Shown: one piece after another, positions 1-5,720 of the stretch
How positions within the stretch are numbered: position 1 is the stretch's first letter
Layout of the letters: every line of letters begins with the position of its first letter
Assembly: GCA_903838095.1 (NCBI GenBank)
Contig: CAILXE010000004.1
Coordinates: 1 to 5,720, forward strand
DNA: 5,720 nt
Source of the DNA: an uncultured Chlorobiaceae bacterium
GTDB taxonomy: Bacteria > Bacteroidota > Chlorobiia > Chlorobiales > Chlorobiaceae
Direction: 5' to 3'
The notes under the pieces: generated by a model
Database searches by the model: none
Told to the model about the DNA's origin: nothing
What the model saw: the letters and a program-made list of their open reading frames with translations, nothing else
Translations under genes and position numbers: made by a program

Positions 1-41
1 AGTAAACGAATAATCTTCTCTCTCAGAAATCAATTCCTGTA

Positions 42-1982
42 TCAAGCATCAGCAACAGTTCCCCGATATTTCAGGGCGACCATGGTAACATCATCAGATT
101 GAGGAGCTCCATGTGCATGCGCCCGGACTTCAGAGCGGATATAATGAATCAAATCGCGAAGCTCCCCTTTCGGTGCGCATTGGAGTGCATGAAGCAATCT
201 TGACTCACCATAAAGCTCTTCCCCGGGATTCTTTGCTTCAGTCACGCCGTCAGTATAAAGAAAAAGGGTATCTCCAGCCAGCAATGTAATTTTTTCAGTT
301 TTATAGACCATATCTGGTATAGGGCCAAGCACAAAACCTGCCTGTACAGCAAGATACTGTATTCCTGCAGATGTCATGATCAATGGTGGATTATGGCCTG
401 CATTAGCAAAACGTACCTCACCGGTTCTGGTATCAAGAATGGCACAGAAAACTGTTGCAAACATGCAACTATCGTTGTCTGTAGCAAGAATGTTGTTAAC
501 GTACGAAAGAATAAGATCCGGCTCTCCGAGACGCTGACCCTCCGATTTCAGCAGCGTTTTTGCCACCATCATATAGAGTGCCGCAGGCACACCTTTATCG
601 GCCACATCAGCGATCAGAAAACAAAGATTGTGATTGTCAATAAAAAAGAAATCATAAAAGTCTCCACCAACCTCTTTTGCAGGATCCATAGAAGCATAAA
701 TATCAAACTCGGGTCGATCTGGAAAGGCAGGAAAAAGTCGGGGTAACAGGCTGGCCTGAATATCAGTAGCCACCTTGAGCTCACTCTGGATTCTCTCCTT
801 GGCGGCAGTCGTCTCAGTCAGATTTTTGATATACTCCTTAAGCGAAGTAACCATGAGACGGAAAGAGTTCGTCAACACCCCAACTTCATCATTCGAAATG
901 ACTGAAGGAAGTTCAACATCGAAATTGCCTGAACCCATCAACTTCGTTGCCGCAACAAGCGCTCGAAGGGGCTTGGTGATTGAACGGGCAAGAGAGACGA
1001 CTGCAATCGTCAGCAGAAGAATACCTCCAAATCCCATTACCGCCATTGTCATACTCAGCGTTCTGACATGTTCGAGTAATTCACTTTCCGGAAAAACAAC
1101 AGCAAGAGTCCATCCCGTTGTACGTATCGGAGCATAATACATCCAGCTTCTGACTCCAACCAGGCTTCTGTAAAAAACAAATCCGGTTTCCCCCCTGATC
1201 ATCCTCTTTCCAATTTCCCTGAGAGAAGCTTCCTGACGCGATTCAGCAATACTGAAAAAGGTTTCATTCATGATAGCGCCCTTCAATGGATGAGCCAGAA
1301 TCATACCATTGCGAGAAAGAAGCGCTGCATATCCGGTCTTGAGAATTTTGACAGATGAAACAAGCTCTGTCAATGAATCGAGAGTGATATCGGCTCCGAC
1401 AATCCCTTTAAGACGTCTTACACCTCCATGCTCTTCGTAAAAGGGTACGGAACATGTCGACATAAGAGTATTACCTCCACCCTCATCAAAATAGGGCTCA
1501 CTCCATTCAGATTTACCCAATTCCCGAGGAATCTGGTACCAGTCCCAGTAGAGATATGGAAGGTTTTTATAAGCAGTTTCAAGACGAATCAACTTGATTT
1601 TTCCGTTTTCCCTGTAATAATATGGAGCATAGAGACGATTCGTCCGGCTGAAAGCATAGGGTTCATAGGCAACACAAGAACCGTATATCCCGGCATTGCC
1701 TGCAACAGTAGTTCTGATCAATGAATGAAGCTGTTGCTCAGAATATCGACCGGTCTCAAGTGAGCGTGCAACCCCTTCCGTCACTTTAGAAACAGAAACA
1801 AGCTCACTCTCAACTTTATTGACCAACGACATGGCAAGATTGCGTGCGTTGTTTTCAAGCTCCTTTTCAAGAATAATTCTGGATTGGTAATAGTTATACC
1901 CCAGCGTCACAGCAAAAATAAGAGAGCTGCTCAAGGTAATAACAAGAATCAGTCGTGTAACAAGACTTTTACTTCCTGGCAT
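42..1982 (-). CDS. Membrane receptor phosphatase: dCache - HAMP - SpoIIE/PP2C (RsbU-like)
   Basis: This 646-aa inner-membrane sensor probably removes phosphate from a phosphoserine or phosphothreonine on a STAS-type anti-anti-sigma protein (partner switching). Seen: a TM helix at about 9-29; a periplasmic region at about 35-305 with dCache-like features (tryptophan-rich W146/W148/W160, the SEPYFDEGGG stretch at 161-170, and VGADITLDSL at 195-204); a second TM helix at about 311-331; a HAMP domain at about 332-385 with the NDEVG signature at 364-368; a short helical linker; then a SpoIIE phosphatase domain at about 400-640. The phosphatase motifs are intact: KVATDIQASLLP (403-414), VGGDFYDF (438-445), IADVADKG (457-464), NAGHNPP (527-533), LYTDGVTEA (575-583) and QSDDVT (628-633). 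The metal-binding aspartates (D441, D459/D462, D578, D630/D631) are therefore present and it should be active. The ATG start is preceded by GGAGG four bases upstream. It overlaps the upstream binding-protein gene by 14 bp. No STAS protein, anti-sigma kinase or sigma factor lies in the window, so the target is unknown. The family call is firm; the ligand and target are not. Confidence 0.93.
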   Translation of the reverse strand: MPGSKSLVTRLILVITLSSSLIFAVTLGYNYYQSRIILEKELENNARNLAMSLVNKVESELVSVSKVTEGVARSLETGRYSEQQLHSLIRTTVAGNAGIYGSCVAYEPYAFSRTNRLYAPYYYRENGKIKLIRLETAYKNLPYLYWDWYQIPRELGKSEWSEPYFDEGGGNTLMSTCSVPFYEEHGGVRRLKGIVGADITLDSLTELVSSVKILKTGYAALLSRNGMILAHPLKGAIMNETFFSIAESRQEASLREIGKRMIRGETGFVFYRSLVGVRSWMYYAPIRTTGWTLAVVFPESELLEHVRTLSMTMAVMGFGGILLLTIAVVSLARSITKPLRALVAATKLMGSGNFDVELPSVISNDEVGVLTNSFRLMVTSLKEYIKNLTETTAAKERIQSELKVATDIQASLLPRLFPAFPDRPEFDIYASMDPAKEVGGDFYDFFFIDNHNLCFLIADVADKGVPAALYMMVAKTLLKSEGQRLGEPDLILSYVNNILATDNDSCMFATVFCAILDTRTGEVRFANAGHNPPLIMTSAGIQYLAVQAGFVLGPIPDMVYKTEKITLLAGDTLFLYTDGVTEAKNPGEELYGESRLLHALQCAPKGELRDLIHYIRSEVRAHAHGAPQSDDVTMVALKYRGTVADA

Positions 1983-2991
1983 CAGACCTCCAGGTAAATG
2001 TGGAATAGTCAGGATAACTTTTGATCAGCCCTTGATGTCGCATAATGTTCCCAACGGCTTCATAATCCTTCTGCTTCAGAGTACCAAATTCATTTTTACC
2101 CGATACTGTCAGATCTTTCATACGCTCAAGCATCCACTTCTGGTGTGTCCGGTTGGCAGGAACCTGAGCCTGACGCATGTTCTTTATGACAATGTCAAGA
2201 GCCTCATCAGGATGAGCAAATGCGTATTGCCACCCCTCAAGTGATGCGCTGACAAAGCCATCAACCAGAGCAGGATCTTTTTGAACTGTTTTTTCAAGAG
2301 TATACAGACCATCTTCCGGAAAAGTCATACCCTGCTCCTGAAGAAAAATGGTATTTAACTCATCGGCATCAACGCCTGAATTAAGAAGAACATGGTATTC
2401 GTTGTACCACATTGCAGAGGTAACATCAATTCCGCCGCGCAAAAAAAGGTTTACGGTATTAGACTGGGGAATCTCCCGAACATGTACACCGTATTTTGCA
2501 AATAAAGTGCGTGGGGGAATGGAAAGGTCTCCCTGCCAAAGGCCAACCTTCTTCCCATTCATATCTTCAATTGTTCTGATCCCGCTGGTTTTTTTGGAAA
2601 TCAGCATCATCGACGAGCTCTGAATTATTTGAGCAACATTGACGATTCTCTTGGCATTGACGCGATGCCCGAATGCTGTTGTCAGCCAAAGAACAGCAAA
2701 ATCAGCATCGCCTTGTTGTAAAGCAAGCAGTGGCGAAAGTCCTGGCCCACCCTTGAGTATGGTCAAATCAATACCATGCCGTTGGTAAATTCCTTTTTCG
2801 AGAGCAACATAATAGCCTGCAAATTGGGACTGAGGGCTCCACAGAAGTATAAGTGAAGTTTTTTTAAGTGGAGTTGCGGATAATGAGGATAAAGGTTGAG
2901 AACATATCGCAAAAAACATCAAAATTATACAGCAAGTCGCCTCTTGCTGATATTTTACGGCTGCTTTTCGGATACCCTTATAAACGATCAT
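1969..2991 (-). CDS. Periplasmic NMT1/THI5-like solute-binding protein
   Basis: This is an exported binding protein of the NMT1/THI5 (SsuA/ThiY-like) superfamily; the ligand is unknown. With the ATG at 2991 it is 340 aa. Residues 1-39 look like a Sec signal peptide: a basic n-region (K5, R8, K9, K13), a hydrophobic core IILMFFAI, and a probable signal peptidase I site after SLSA. No valid lipobox is present. The mature part opens with the family hallmark WSPQSQFAGYYVALEKGIY (51-69), followed by an ILKGGPGLSPLLALQQGDAD stretch (78-97), the hinge-like region EDMNGKKVGLW (142-152), and DVTSAMWYNEYH (189-200). An in-frame GTG at 3052-3054 would add 21 residues. I prefer the ATG because its N-terminus is a good signal peptide and AGGGG lies 9 nt upstream, whereas the GTG has AAGGA almost abutting it. 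It is the first gene of a two-gene minus-strand operon with the SpoIIE receptor. No ABC permease or ATPase gene is adjacent, which suggests sensing rather than transport. Confidence 0.88.
   Translation of the reverse strand: MIVYKGIRKAAVKYQQEATCCIILMFFAICSQPLSSLSATPLKKTSLILLWSPQSQFAGYYVALEKGIYQRHGIDLTILKGGPGLSPLLALQQGDADFAVLWLTTAFGHRVNAKRIVNVAQIIQSSSMMLISKKTSGIRTIEDMNGKKVGLWQGDLSIPPRTLFAKYGVHVREIPQSNTVNLFLRGGIDVTSAMWYNEYHVLLNSGVDADELNTIFLQEQGMTFPEDGLYTLEKTVQKDPALVDGFVSASLEGWQYAFAHPDEALDIVIKNMRQAQVPANRTHQKWMLERMKDLTVSGKNEFGTLKQKDYEAVGNIMRHQGLIKSYPDYSTFTWRSDARK
1986..1991 (-). promoter_or_regulatory. Ribosome binding site of the SpoIIE receptor gene
   Basis: GGAGGT on the minus strand lies just before the ATG at 1980-1982, with 4 nt between GGAGG and the start. 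It sits inside the last codons of the binding-protein gene, so ribosomes finishing that gene (stop at 1969-1971) pass over it. This supports the chosen start and suggests translational coupling of the pair. Confidence 0.75.
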
Positions 2992-2996
2992 CTCAA

Positions 2997-3017
2997 TTAA
3001 CCCCTTCTTGATATCAT
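2997..3017 (-). other. Possible six-codon leader minicistron before the binding-protein gene
   Basis: On the minus strand, a perfect GGAGGT at 3025-3030 is followed after 7 nt by an ATG (3015-3017) that opens a tiny frame, M-I-S-R-R-G-stop. The frame ends 5 nt before the ATG (2991) of the solute-binding protein, in a different reading frame from that gene. The best Shine-Dalgarno site in the region therefore serves this short frame rather than the long gene. It may be a leader that couples translation, or a sign that the true N-terminus is disturbed: one extra G in the GGGG run at 3001-3004 would put this ATG in frame with the gene. It may also be chance. Confidence 0.3.
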
Positions 3018-3081
3018 CAATCGTACCTCCAATTACGGAGGCGAAAATAGCCACATCCTTGCTCAGAAGATCACTCAGAAT

Positions 3082-3090
3082 ATTCTAACA
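3082..3090 (-). promoter_or_regulatory. Candidate extended -10 promoter of the sensor operon
   Basis: Read on the minus strand, this is TGTTAGAAT: a TGn extension followed by TAGAAT, which matches five of six bases of the TATAAT consensus. Initiation would fall near 3075, giving a leader of about 85 nt to the ATG at 2991. No good -35 box lies at normal spacing, as is usual for extended -10 promoters. It overlaps the palindrome AGAATATTCT at 3077-3086, which a regulator could use. This is a by-eye match only. Confidence 0.35.
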
Positions 3091-3131
3091 ATTTAACCAA
3101 AAACAATGCGATACTGAAAGCAGGCATTCCT

Positions 3132-3161
3132 TTTCTACAGTTATGTGTTATATTCTGACAA
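3132..3161 (-). promoter_or_regulatory. Alternative candidate -35/-10 promoter of the sensor operon
   Basis: On the minus strand, TTGTCA (3156-3161) matches five of six bases of a sigma-70 -35 box. It is followed after 18 bp by TAGAAA (3132-3137), four of six for a -10 box. Its -35 box lies inside one copy of the 12-bp direct repeat. It competes with the extended -10 candidate about 50 bp closer to the gene; either or neither may be used. Confidence 0.25.
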
Positions 3162-3177
3162 GTACAGAGATGTTCTG

Positions 3178-3200
3178 GTTGTTACTGAAACATGTACAAC
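3178..3200 (+). repeat. Inverted repeat upstream of the acyl-CoA synthetase gene
   Basis: GTTGTTAC (3178-3185) can pair with GTACAAC (3194-3200) around an 8-nt loop, giving seven base pairs with one bulged T (3183). It is either a weak RNA hairpin in a leader or an imperfect operator. It lies about 60 bp before the plus-strand ATG and just 4 bp from a second inverted repeat. Confidence 0.3.
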
Positions 3201-3204
3201 AAAC

Positions 3205-3221
3205 ACCCATACTCCATGGGT
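3205..3221 (+). repeat. Perfect inverted repeat ACCCAT-N5-ATGGGT
   Basis: Six-base arms (3205-3210 and 3216-3221) flank a 5-nt spacer ACTCC, in the upstream region of the acyl-CoA synthetase gene. A run of six T lies 7 nt downstream (3229-3234). The gap and the short stem make it a poor intrinsic terminator, so an operator or a leader hairpin is at least as likely. It lies at about -35 relative to the candidate TATACT box, a plausible position for a regulator site. Confidence 0.4.
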
Positions 3222-3236
3222 AAGAGCATTTTTTCC

Positions 3237-3242
3237 TATACT
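3237..3242 (+). promoter_or_regulatory. Candidate -10 box of the acyl-CoA synthetase gene
   Basis: TATACT matches five of six bases of the -10 consensus and ends 16 nt before the ATG at 3259. Transcription would begin near 3249 and leave a leader of only about 10 nt. That agrees with the lack of any Shine-Dalgarno sequence before this start. No recognisable -35 hexamer is at 16-18 bp; the inverted repeat ending at 3221 is there instead, which would fit a regulator-dependent promoter. Evidence is by eye only. Confidence 0.3.
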
Positions 3243-3258
3243 TTAACATTTTTCAATA

Positions 3259-5091
3259 ATGGGACTTATCAATCCTGAATTCCAGACACTGCCTGAACTG
3301 TTTGCCTCGGTCTTTACCCATTACAGAGGTGATAATTCAAAATTTCCATTTGCAAGGAAAATCAACGGCATGTATGAACCTATAGCTTACCATGCTTTTG
3401 AACAGGACGTCCGAACGTTCGCTGCCTATCTGAAATATAACGGAGTATCTGCTAAAGACAGAGTTGCCATTCTTTCAGAAAACAGGCCCGGTTGGTACCT
3501 GGCCGACATGGCAATACTGAACATTGGCGCTATTAATGTGCCACTCTATCCCTCTTTGCCATCAAATCAGATTGAATACATTCTTAATAACTGCGGAGCA
3601 AGGGCTATTGTCGTCTCGAATATGCTTCAGCTTGGCAAAATTCTTTCAATCTGGCAAAACCTCCCTGAATTATCTCTTGTGGTGGTGATGAACCGCCTTG
3701 AAGAACAGGTGGAGGATGTGCTTGACCTGAACCAGGCTAAAGCTGAGGGTGAAAAAATTTTGCTTCAGAAACCACTGATTCTTGAGGGAACAACTGTGGA
3801 GCCTGAAGATGTGGCAACCATAATCTATACCTCCGGTACGACAGGACTGCCAAAAGGCGTGATGCTCACACACAACAATATTTGTGAAAACGTTAAATCC
3901 TGTGCGACTGTTATCTGTCTTGATGATTCTGACTGCGGTCTCTCCTTTCTTCCTCTTTCCCATGCTTACGAAAGAACTGGCGGATATTATCTGCTCTTCG
4001 CATGTGGAGCAAGCATTTATCTGGCGGAAAGTGTTGAAACAATCTCTCTGAACATGACCGAGGCACGTCCATCGATTATGTTTACCGTACCGAGACTCTT
4101 CGATCGCATCAAGATGAGCATTCTCAAACAAATTTCAACACAAAGCCCCCTCAAGCAGAAAATATTCCAGTGGGCACTGAAAACGGGTGAAAAATATCAC
4201 CTTGAGCTCAATAAAAAAGGCAGGGCATCAAAACTACTCTCTATTCAGCATACTCTGGCTCAAAAACTTGTCTATAGCAAAATCAAAAACAAGTTTGGTG
4301 GACGACTGCGTTATTTTGTTTCCGGCGGCGCGGCTCTACCGCAAAAAATTGGCGAGTTTTTCCAGGCCCTTGATATCAGTATTCTTGAAGGGTTTGGCTT
4401 GACTGAAACATCACCAGTGACCCATGTTAATCGTCCCGAAAAAATCAAGTATGGAACCGTTGGACAGGCAGTAAAAAATGTTGAGGTAAAGATTGCGCCG
4501 GACGGTGAAATCCTCCTCAAGGGACCAAATATCATGAAGGGATACTGGAAGGATGAAGAGGCGACCCGTGCTGTTATCAAAGATGGCTGGTTCTACTCAG
4601 GTGACATTGGAGAGATAGACAGGGATGGCTGTCTGAAAATAACTGACCGCAAAAAACATATTATTGTCACCTCAGGCGGAAAAAATATTGCGCCAATGCC
4701 TATCGAAAACCTGATCTCTGACAGTTCCTATGTTGACCAGGTCATCGTAATCGGTGAAAAACGTCCATTTCTGATTGCGCTTATTGTGCCCGAATTCAGC
4801 AAGCTGAAGGAGTTGGCGGACGTCGAAGGCATTAAGACATCCAGCAACAAAGAGTTGATAGAGAATAAAAACAATATGCAGATATACGAAAAACTCATCC
4901 GCACCGTTTCACGGCAACTTGCTACCCATGAAAAGGTTCGCAAATTTTTGTTGATCGAAACCCCGTTCAGCCTTGAAAACGGTCAAATGACACCGACACT
5001 GAAACTCAAGCGCAAGGAGATAACAACAAAATATTCTGCTGAGATTGACAAGGTCTATAAGGCCCTCAATATGGTCTACAATACTGAGTAA
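3259..5091 (+). CDS. Long-chain acyl-CoA synthetase (AMP-forming, COG1022/FAA1 type)
   Basis: This 610-aa adenylate-forming enzyme should activate a fatty acid with ATP to an acyl-AMP and transfer the acyl group to CoA, feeding lipid synthesis, recycling or breakdown. Seen: the P-loop [11 protein letters not shown] (190-200); LPLSHAYER (231-239); VPRLFDRIK (277-285); SGGAALP (355-361); the A5 motif [10 protein letters not shown] (377-386); [14 protein letters not shown] (399-412); [15 protein letters not shown] (416-430); SGDIGEID (447-454) with the ribose-binding Asp449; the hinge DRKKHI (463-468) running into the long-chain-type TSGGKNIAP (471-479); and the A10 motif TPTLKLKRK (578-586), in which Lys582 is the likely adenylation lysine. 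All core motifs are intact and the length is normal for the group. Chain-length preference cannot be read from the sequence. There is no Shine-Dalgarno site before the ATG (upstream bases are TTTTTCAATA), but the start fits the family. It is divergent from the sensor operon and convergent with the glycosylase gene. I see no membrane segment. Confidence 0.94.
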   Translation: MGLINPEFQTLPELFASVFTHYRGDNSKFPFARKINGMYEPIAYHAFEQDVRTFAAYLKYNGVSAKDRVAILSENRPGWYLADMAILNIGAINVPLYPSLPSNQIEYILNNCGARAIVVSNMLQLGKILSIWQNLPELSLVVVMNRLEEQVEDVLDLNQAKAEGEKILLQKPLILEGTTVEPEDVATIIYTSGTTGLPKGVMLTHNNICENVKSCATVICLDDSDCGLSFLPLSHAYERTGGYYLLFACGASIYLAESVETISLNMTEARPSIMFTVPRLFDRIKMSILKQISTQSPLKQKIFQWALKTGEKYHLELNKKGRASKLLSIQHTLAQKLVYSKIKNKFGGRLRYFVSGGAALPQKIGEFFQALDISILEGFGLTETSPVTHVNRPEKIKYGTVGQAVKNVEVKIAPDGEILLKGPNIMKGYWKDEEATRAVIKDGWFYSGDIGEIDRDGCLKITDRKKHIIVTSGGKNIAPMPIENLISDSSYVDQVIVIGEKRPFLIALIVPEFSKLKELADVEGIKTSSNKELIENKNNMQIYEKLIRTVSRQLATHEKVRKFLLIETPFSLENGQMTPTLKLKRKEITTKYSAEIDKVYKALNMVYNTE

Positions 5092-5095
5092 AGCT

Positions 5096-5720
5096 TCAGC
5101 CTCCTTTTATCTTGAAACCCTGGCGGACAACATTACACGGTGACTCCAGGGGTTCAACCAATCCCTCATGAATGAGGTCTGAGAGGATTTCAGCAAGATT
5201 CCAGGGGCAGTTTGCGTATTTCTCTTCAATCTCTTCAAGAAACATTACATCTGAATGAACAAGCTCCCTGATAAGCTGACCCCGGTACCACCGTTTTGAA
5301 CCCTGAAACTTTGACTGCTTCGTCAAAGGCCGAATTCCTGTCTTCTTACTGGTAAGCTCAAGTGCTCCATAATCCATCAAGGCATTATGCCAATCGCGAC
5401 TTTGGCCGTAAGGAAGAGCTGCATCAGCCAGCTCTTGAACTTTGGAAACAGGGGTATCTTCAGGAAGACGGAATTCATGAATCATGATTCTTCGAATGTT
5501 GGTATCAACAGCAGCCAAATCAAGATTATCCGCAAAAACAGGGATAGAACGGCAGGTATACTCACCTATGCCCGGAAGTTTTTTAAGGAGTTGCGGGTTC
5601 GACGGCACAACTCCTCCGTAGCAATCTGATATAATGGAGGCGCAATGATGCAACCGCACTGCCCTGGAGTTGTAACCAAGCCCACTCCAGAGAGCAAGAA
5701 CCTCTCTGAGTGGAGCAGAT
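5096..5720 (-). CDS. HhH-GPD DNA glycosylase, MutY-like, lacking the Fe-S cluster (5'-partial)
   Basis: This is a base-excision-repair enzyme of the endonuclease III/MutY superfamily, cut by the right edge. The frame stays open to 5719 and gives 207 visible residues. Visible in order: LWSGLGYNSRA (10-20), the MutY-type helix ahead of the HhH; the helix-hairpin-helix LPGIGEYT (48-55); VDTNIRR (71-77) with the presumed catalytic Asp72 (codon 5504-5506); and MDYGALELT (115-123). In typical MutY or Nth the [4Fe-4S] ligands C-x6-C-x2-C-x5-C follow here. This protein instead has LTSKKTGIRPLTKQS, with no cysteine and a net loss of two residues. About 70 further residues starting near KRWYRGQ resemble a winged-helix tail (IEEKY, then LSDLIHEGLVEP), shorter than the MutT-like domain of classical MutY. 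The second Tyr of the usual GLGYY is Asn. An internal GTG at 5657-5659 is not the start, because conserved sequence continues beyond it. A/G-mismatch adenine removal is plausible but unproven. Its stop lies 4 bp from the convergent synthetase stop. Confidence 0.87.
   Translation of the reverse strand, partial: SAPLREVLALWSGLGYNSRAVRLHHCASIISDCYGGVVPSNPQLLKKLPGIGEYTCRSIPVFADNLDLAAVDTNIRRIMIHEFRLPEDTPVSKVQELADAALPYGQSRDWHNALMDYGALELTSKKTGIRPLTKQSKFQGSKRWYRGQLIRELVHSDVMFLEEIEEKYANCPWNLAEILSDLIHEGLVEPLESPCNVVRQGFKIKGG

Larger units (their letters stand above)
3080..3161. repeat. Pair of 12-bp direct repeats in the divergent intergenic region
   Basis: ATATTCTAACAA at 3080-3091 and ATATTCTGACAA at 3150-3161 match at 11 of 12 positions and start 70 bp apart. 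On the minus strand they read TTGTTAGAATAT and TTGTCAGAATAT. Each overlaps a candidate promoter element of the minus-strand operon. They could be two sites for one regulator or duplicated promoter elements, although AT-rich similarity by chance is possible. Confidence 0.35.

Noticed and set aside
1..41. Possible terminator or next gene start downstream of the SpoIIE receptor gene
   Set aside because: On the minus strand there is no hairpin with a T tract, and no start codon with a ribosome binding site in these 41 bases.
775..1137. Plus-strand open frame of 120 codons
   Set aside because: It lies antisense within the HAMP/phosphatase gene, has no recognisable domain and no good start context. 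The opposite strand encodes a clear conserved protein. The same applies to the plus-strand frames at 393-746 and 1428-1724.
2032..2623. Two plus-strand open frames (2032-2244 and 2348-2623)
   Set aside because: Both are antisense to the solute-binding protein gene, with composition expected of a shadow frame.
3055..3258. tRNA, small RNA, CRISPR or mobile-element remnant in the intergenic region
   Set aside because: I found no cloverleaf, no repeated spacer pattern, no long terminal inverted repeats and no transposase fragment.
3670..4131. Minus-strand open frame of 153 codons
   Set aside because: It is antisense to the core of the acyl-CoA synthetase, which carries intact motifs; the His/Cys-rich translation is typical of a shadow. 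The frames at 4187-4402 (+), 4311-4580 (-) and 4728-4943 (-) are rejected for the same reason.
5084..5125. Possible intrinsic terminator after the acyl-CoA synthetase (CTGA...TCAG followed by CCTCCTTTTATC)
   Set aside because: The stem is only 4 bp with an 8-nt loop, and the T run is short and displaced; not enough to call a terminator.
5657..5659. GTG as the start of the glycosylase gene
   Set aside because: The frame remains open to the window edge and encodes the conserved GLGYNSRA block upstream of it, so the gene begins outside the window.

Overview
The window holds three complete protein genes and the 3' part of a fourth. The DNA is moderately AT-rich and densely coding. Gene style (a COG1022-type acyl-CoA synthetase, a Cache-HAMP-SpoIIE phosphatase, and weak or absent Shine-Dalgarno sites at some starts) would fit a Gram-negative anaerobe. 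My best guess is a green sulfur bacterium (Chlorobiaceae). This rests on overall resemblance, not on a diagnostic marker, so treat it as a low-confidence inference.

Layout. Bases 1-41 hold nothing I can assign; they lie just downstream of the first gene, with no clear terminator. Two minus-strand genes follow, read right to left. The first to be transcribed (start near 2991, stop at 1969) encodes an exported NMT1/THI5-like periplasmic solute-binding protein. The second (1982 to 42) overlaps it by 14 bp and encodes a membrane receptor with a dCache periplasmic domain, a HAMP linker and a cytoplasmic SpoIIE/PP2C-type serine phosphatase. A 267-bp divergent intergenic region (2992-3258) carries candidate promoters, a 12-bp direct repeat and two inverted repeats. 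To its right, on the plus strand, is a complete long-chain acyl-CoA synthetase (3259-5091). Four bases after its stop is the stop of a convergent minus-strand gene, which runs off the right edge. That gene encodes a MutY/endonuclease III-like HhH-GPD DNA glycosylase whose four iron-sulfur cysteines are all missing.

How the genes work together. The solute-binding protein and the SpoIIE receptor look like one signalling module. They overlap, probably share an mRNA, and no ABC permease or ATPase gene lies beside the binding protein here. The simplest reading is that the binding protein presents a small ligand to the receptor, or modulates it. The receptor would then dephosphorylate a STAS-type anti-anti-sigma protein encoded elsewhere. 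This is inference. The acyl-CoA synthetase and the glycosylase look like ordinary housekeeping genes with no evident link to the sensor pair.
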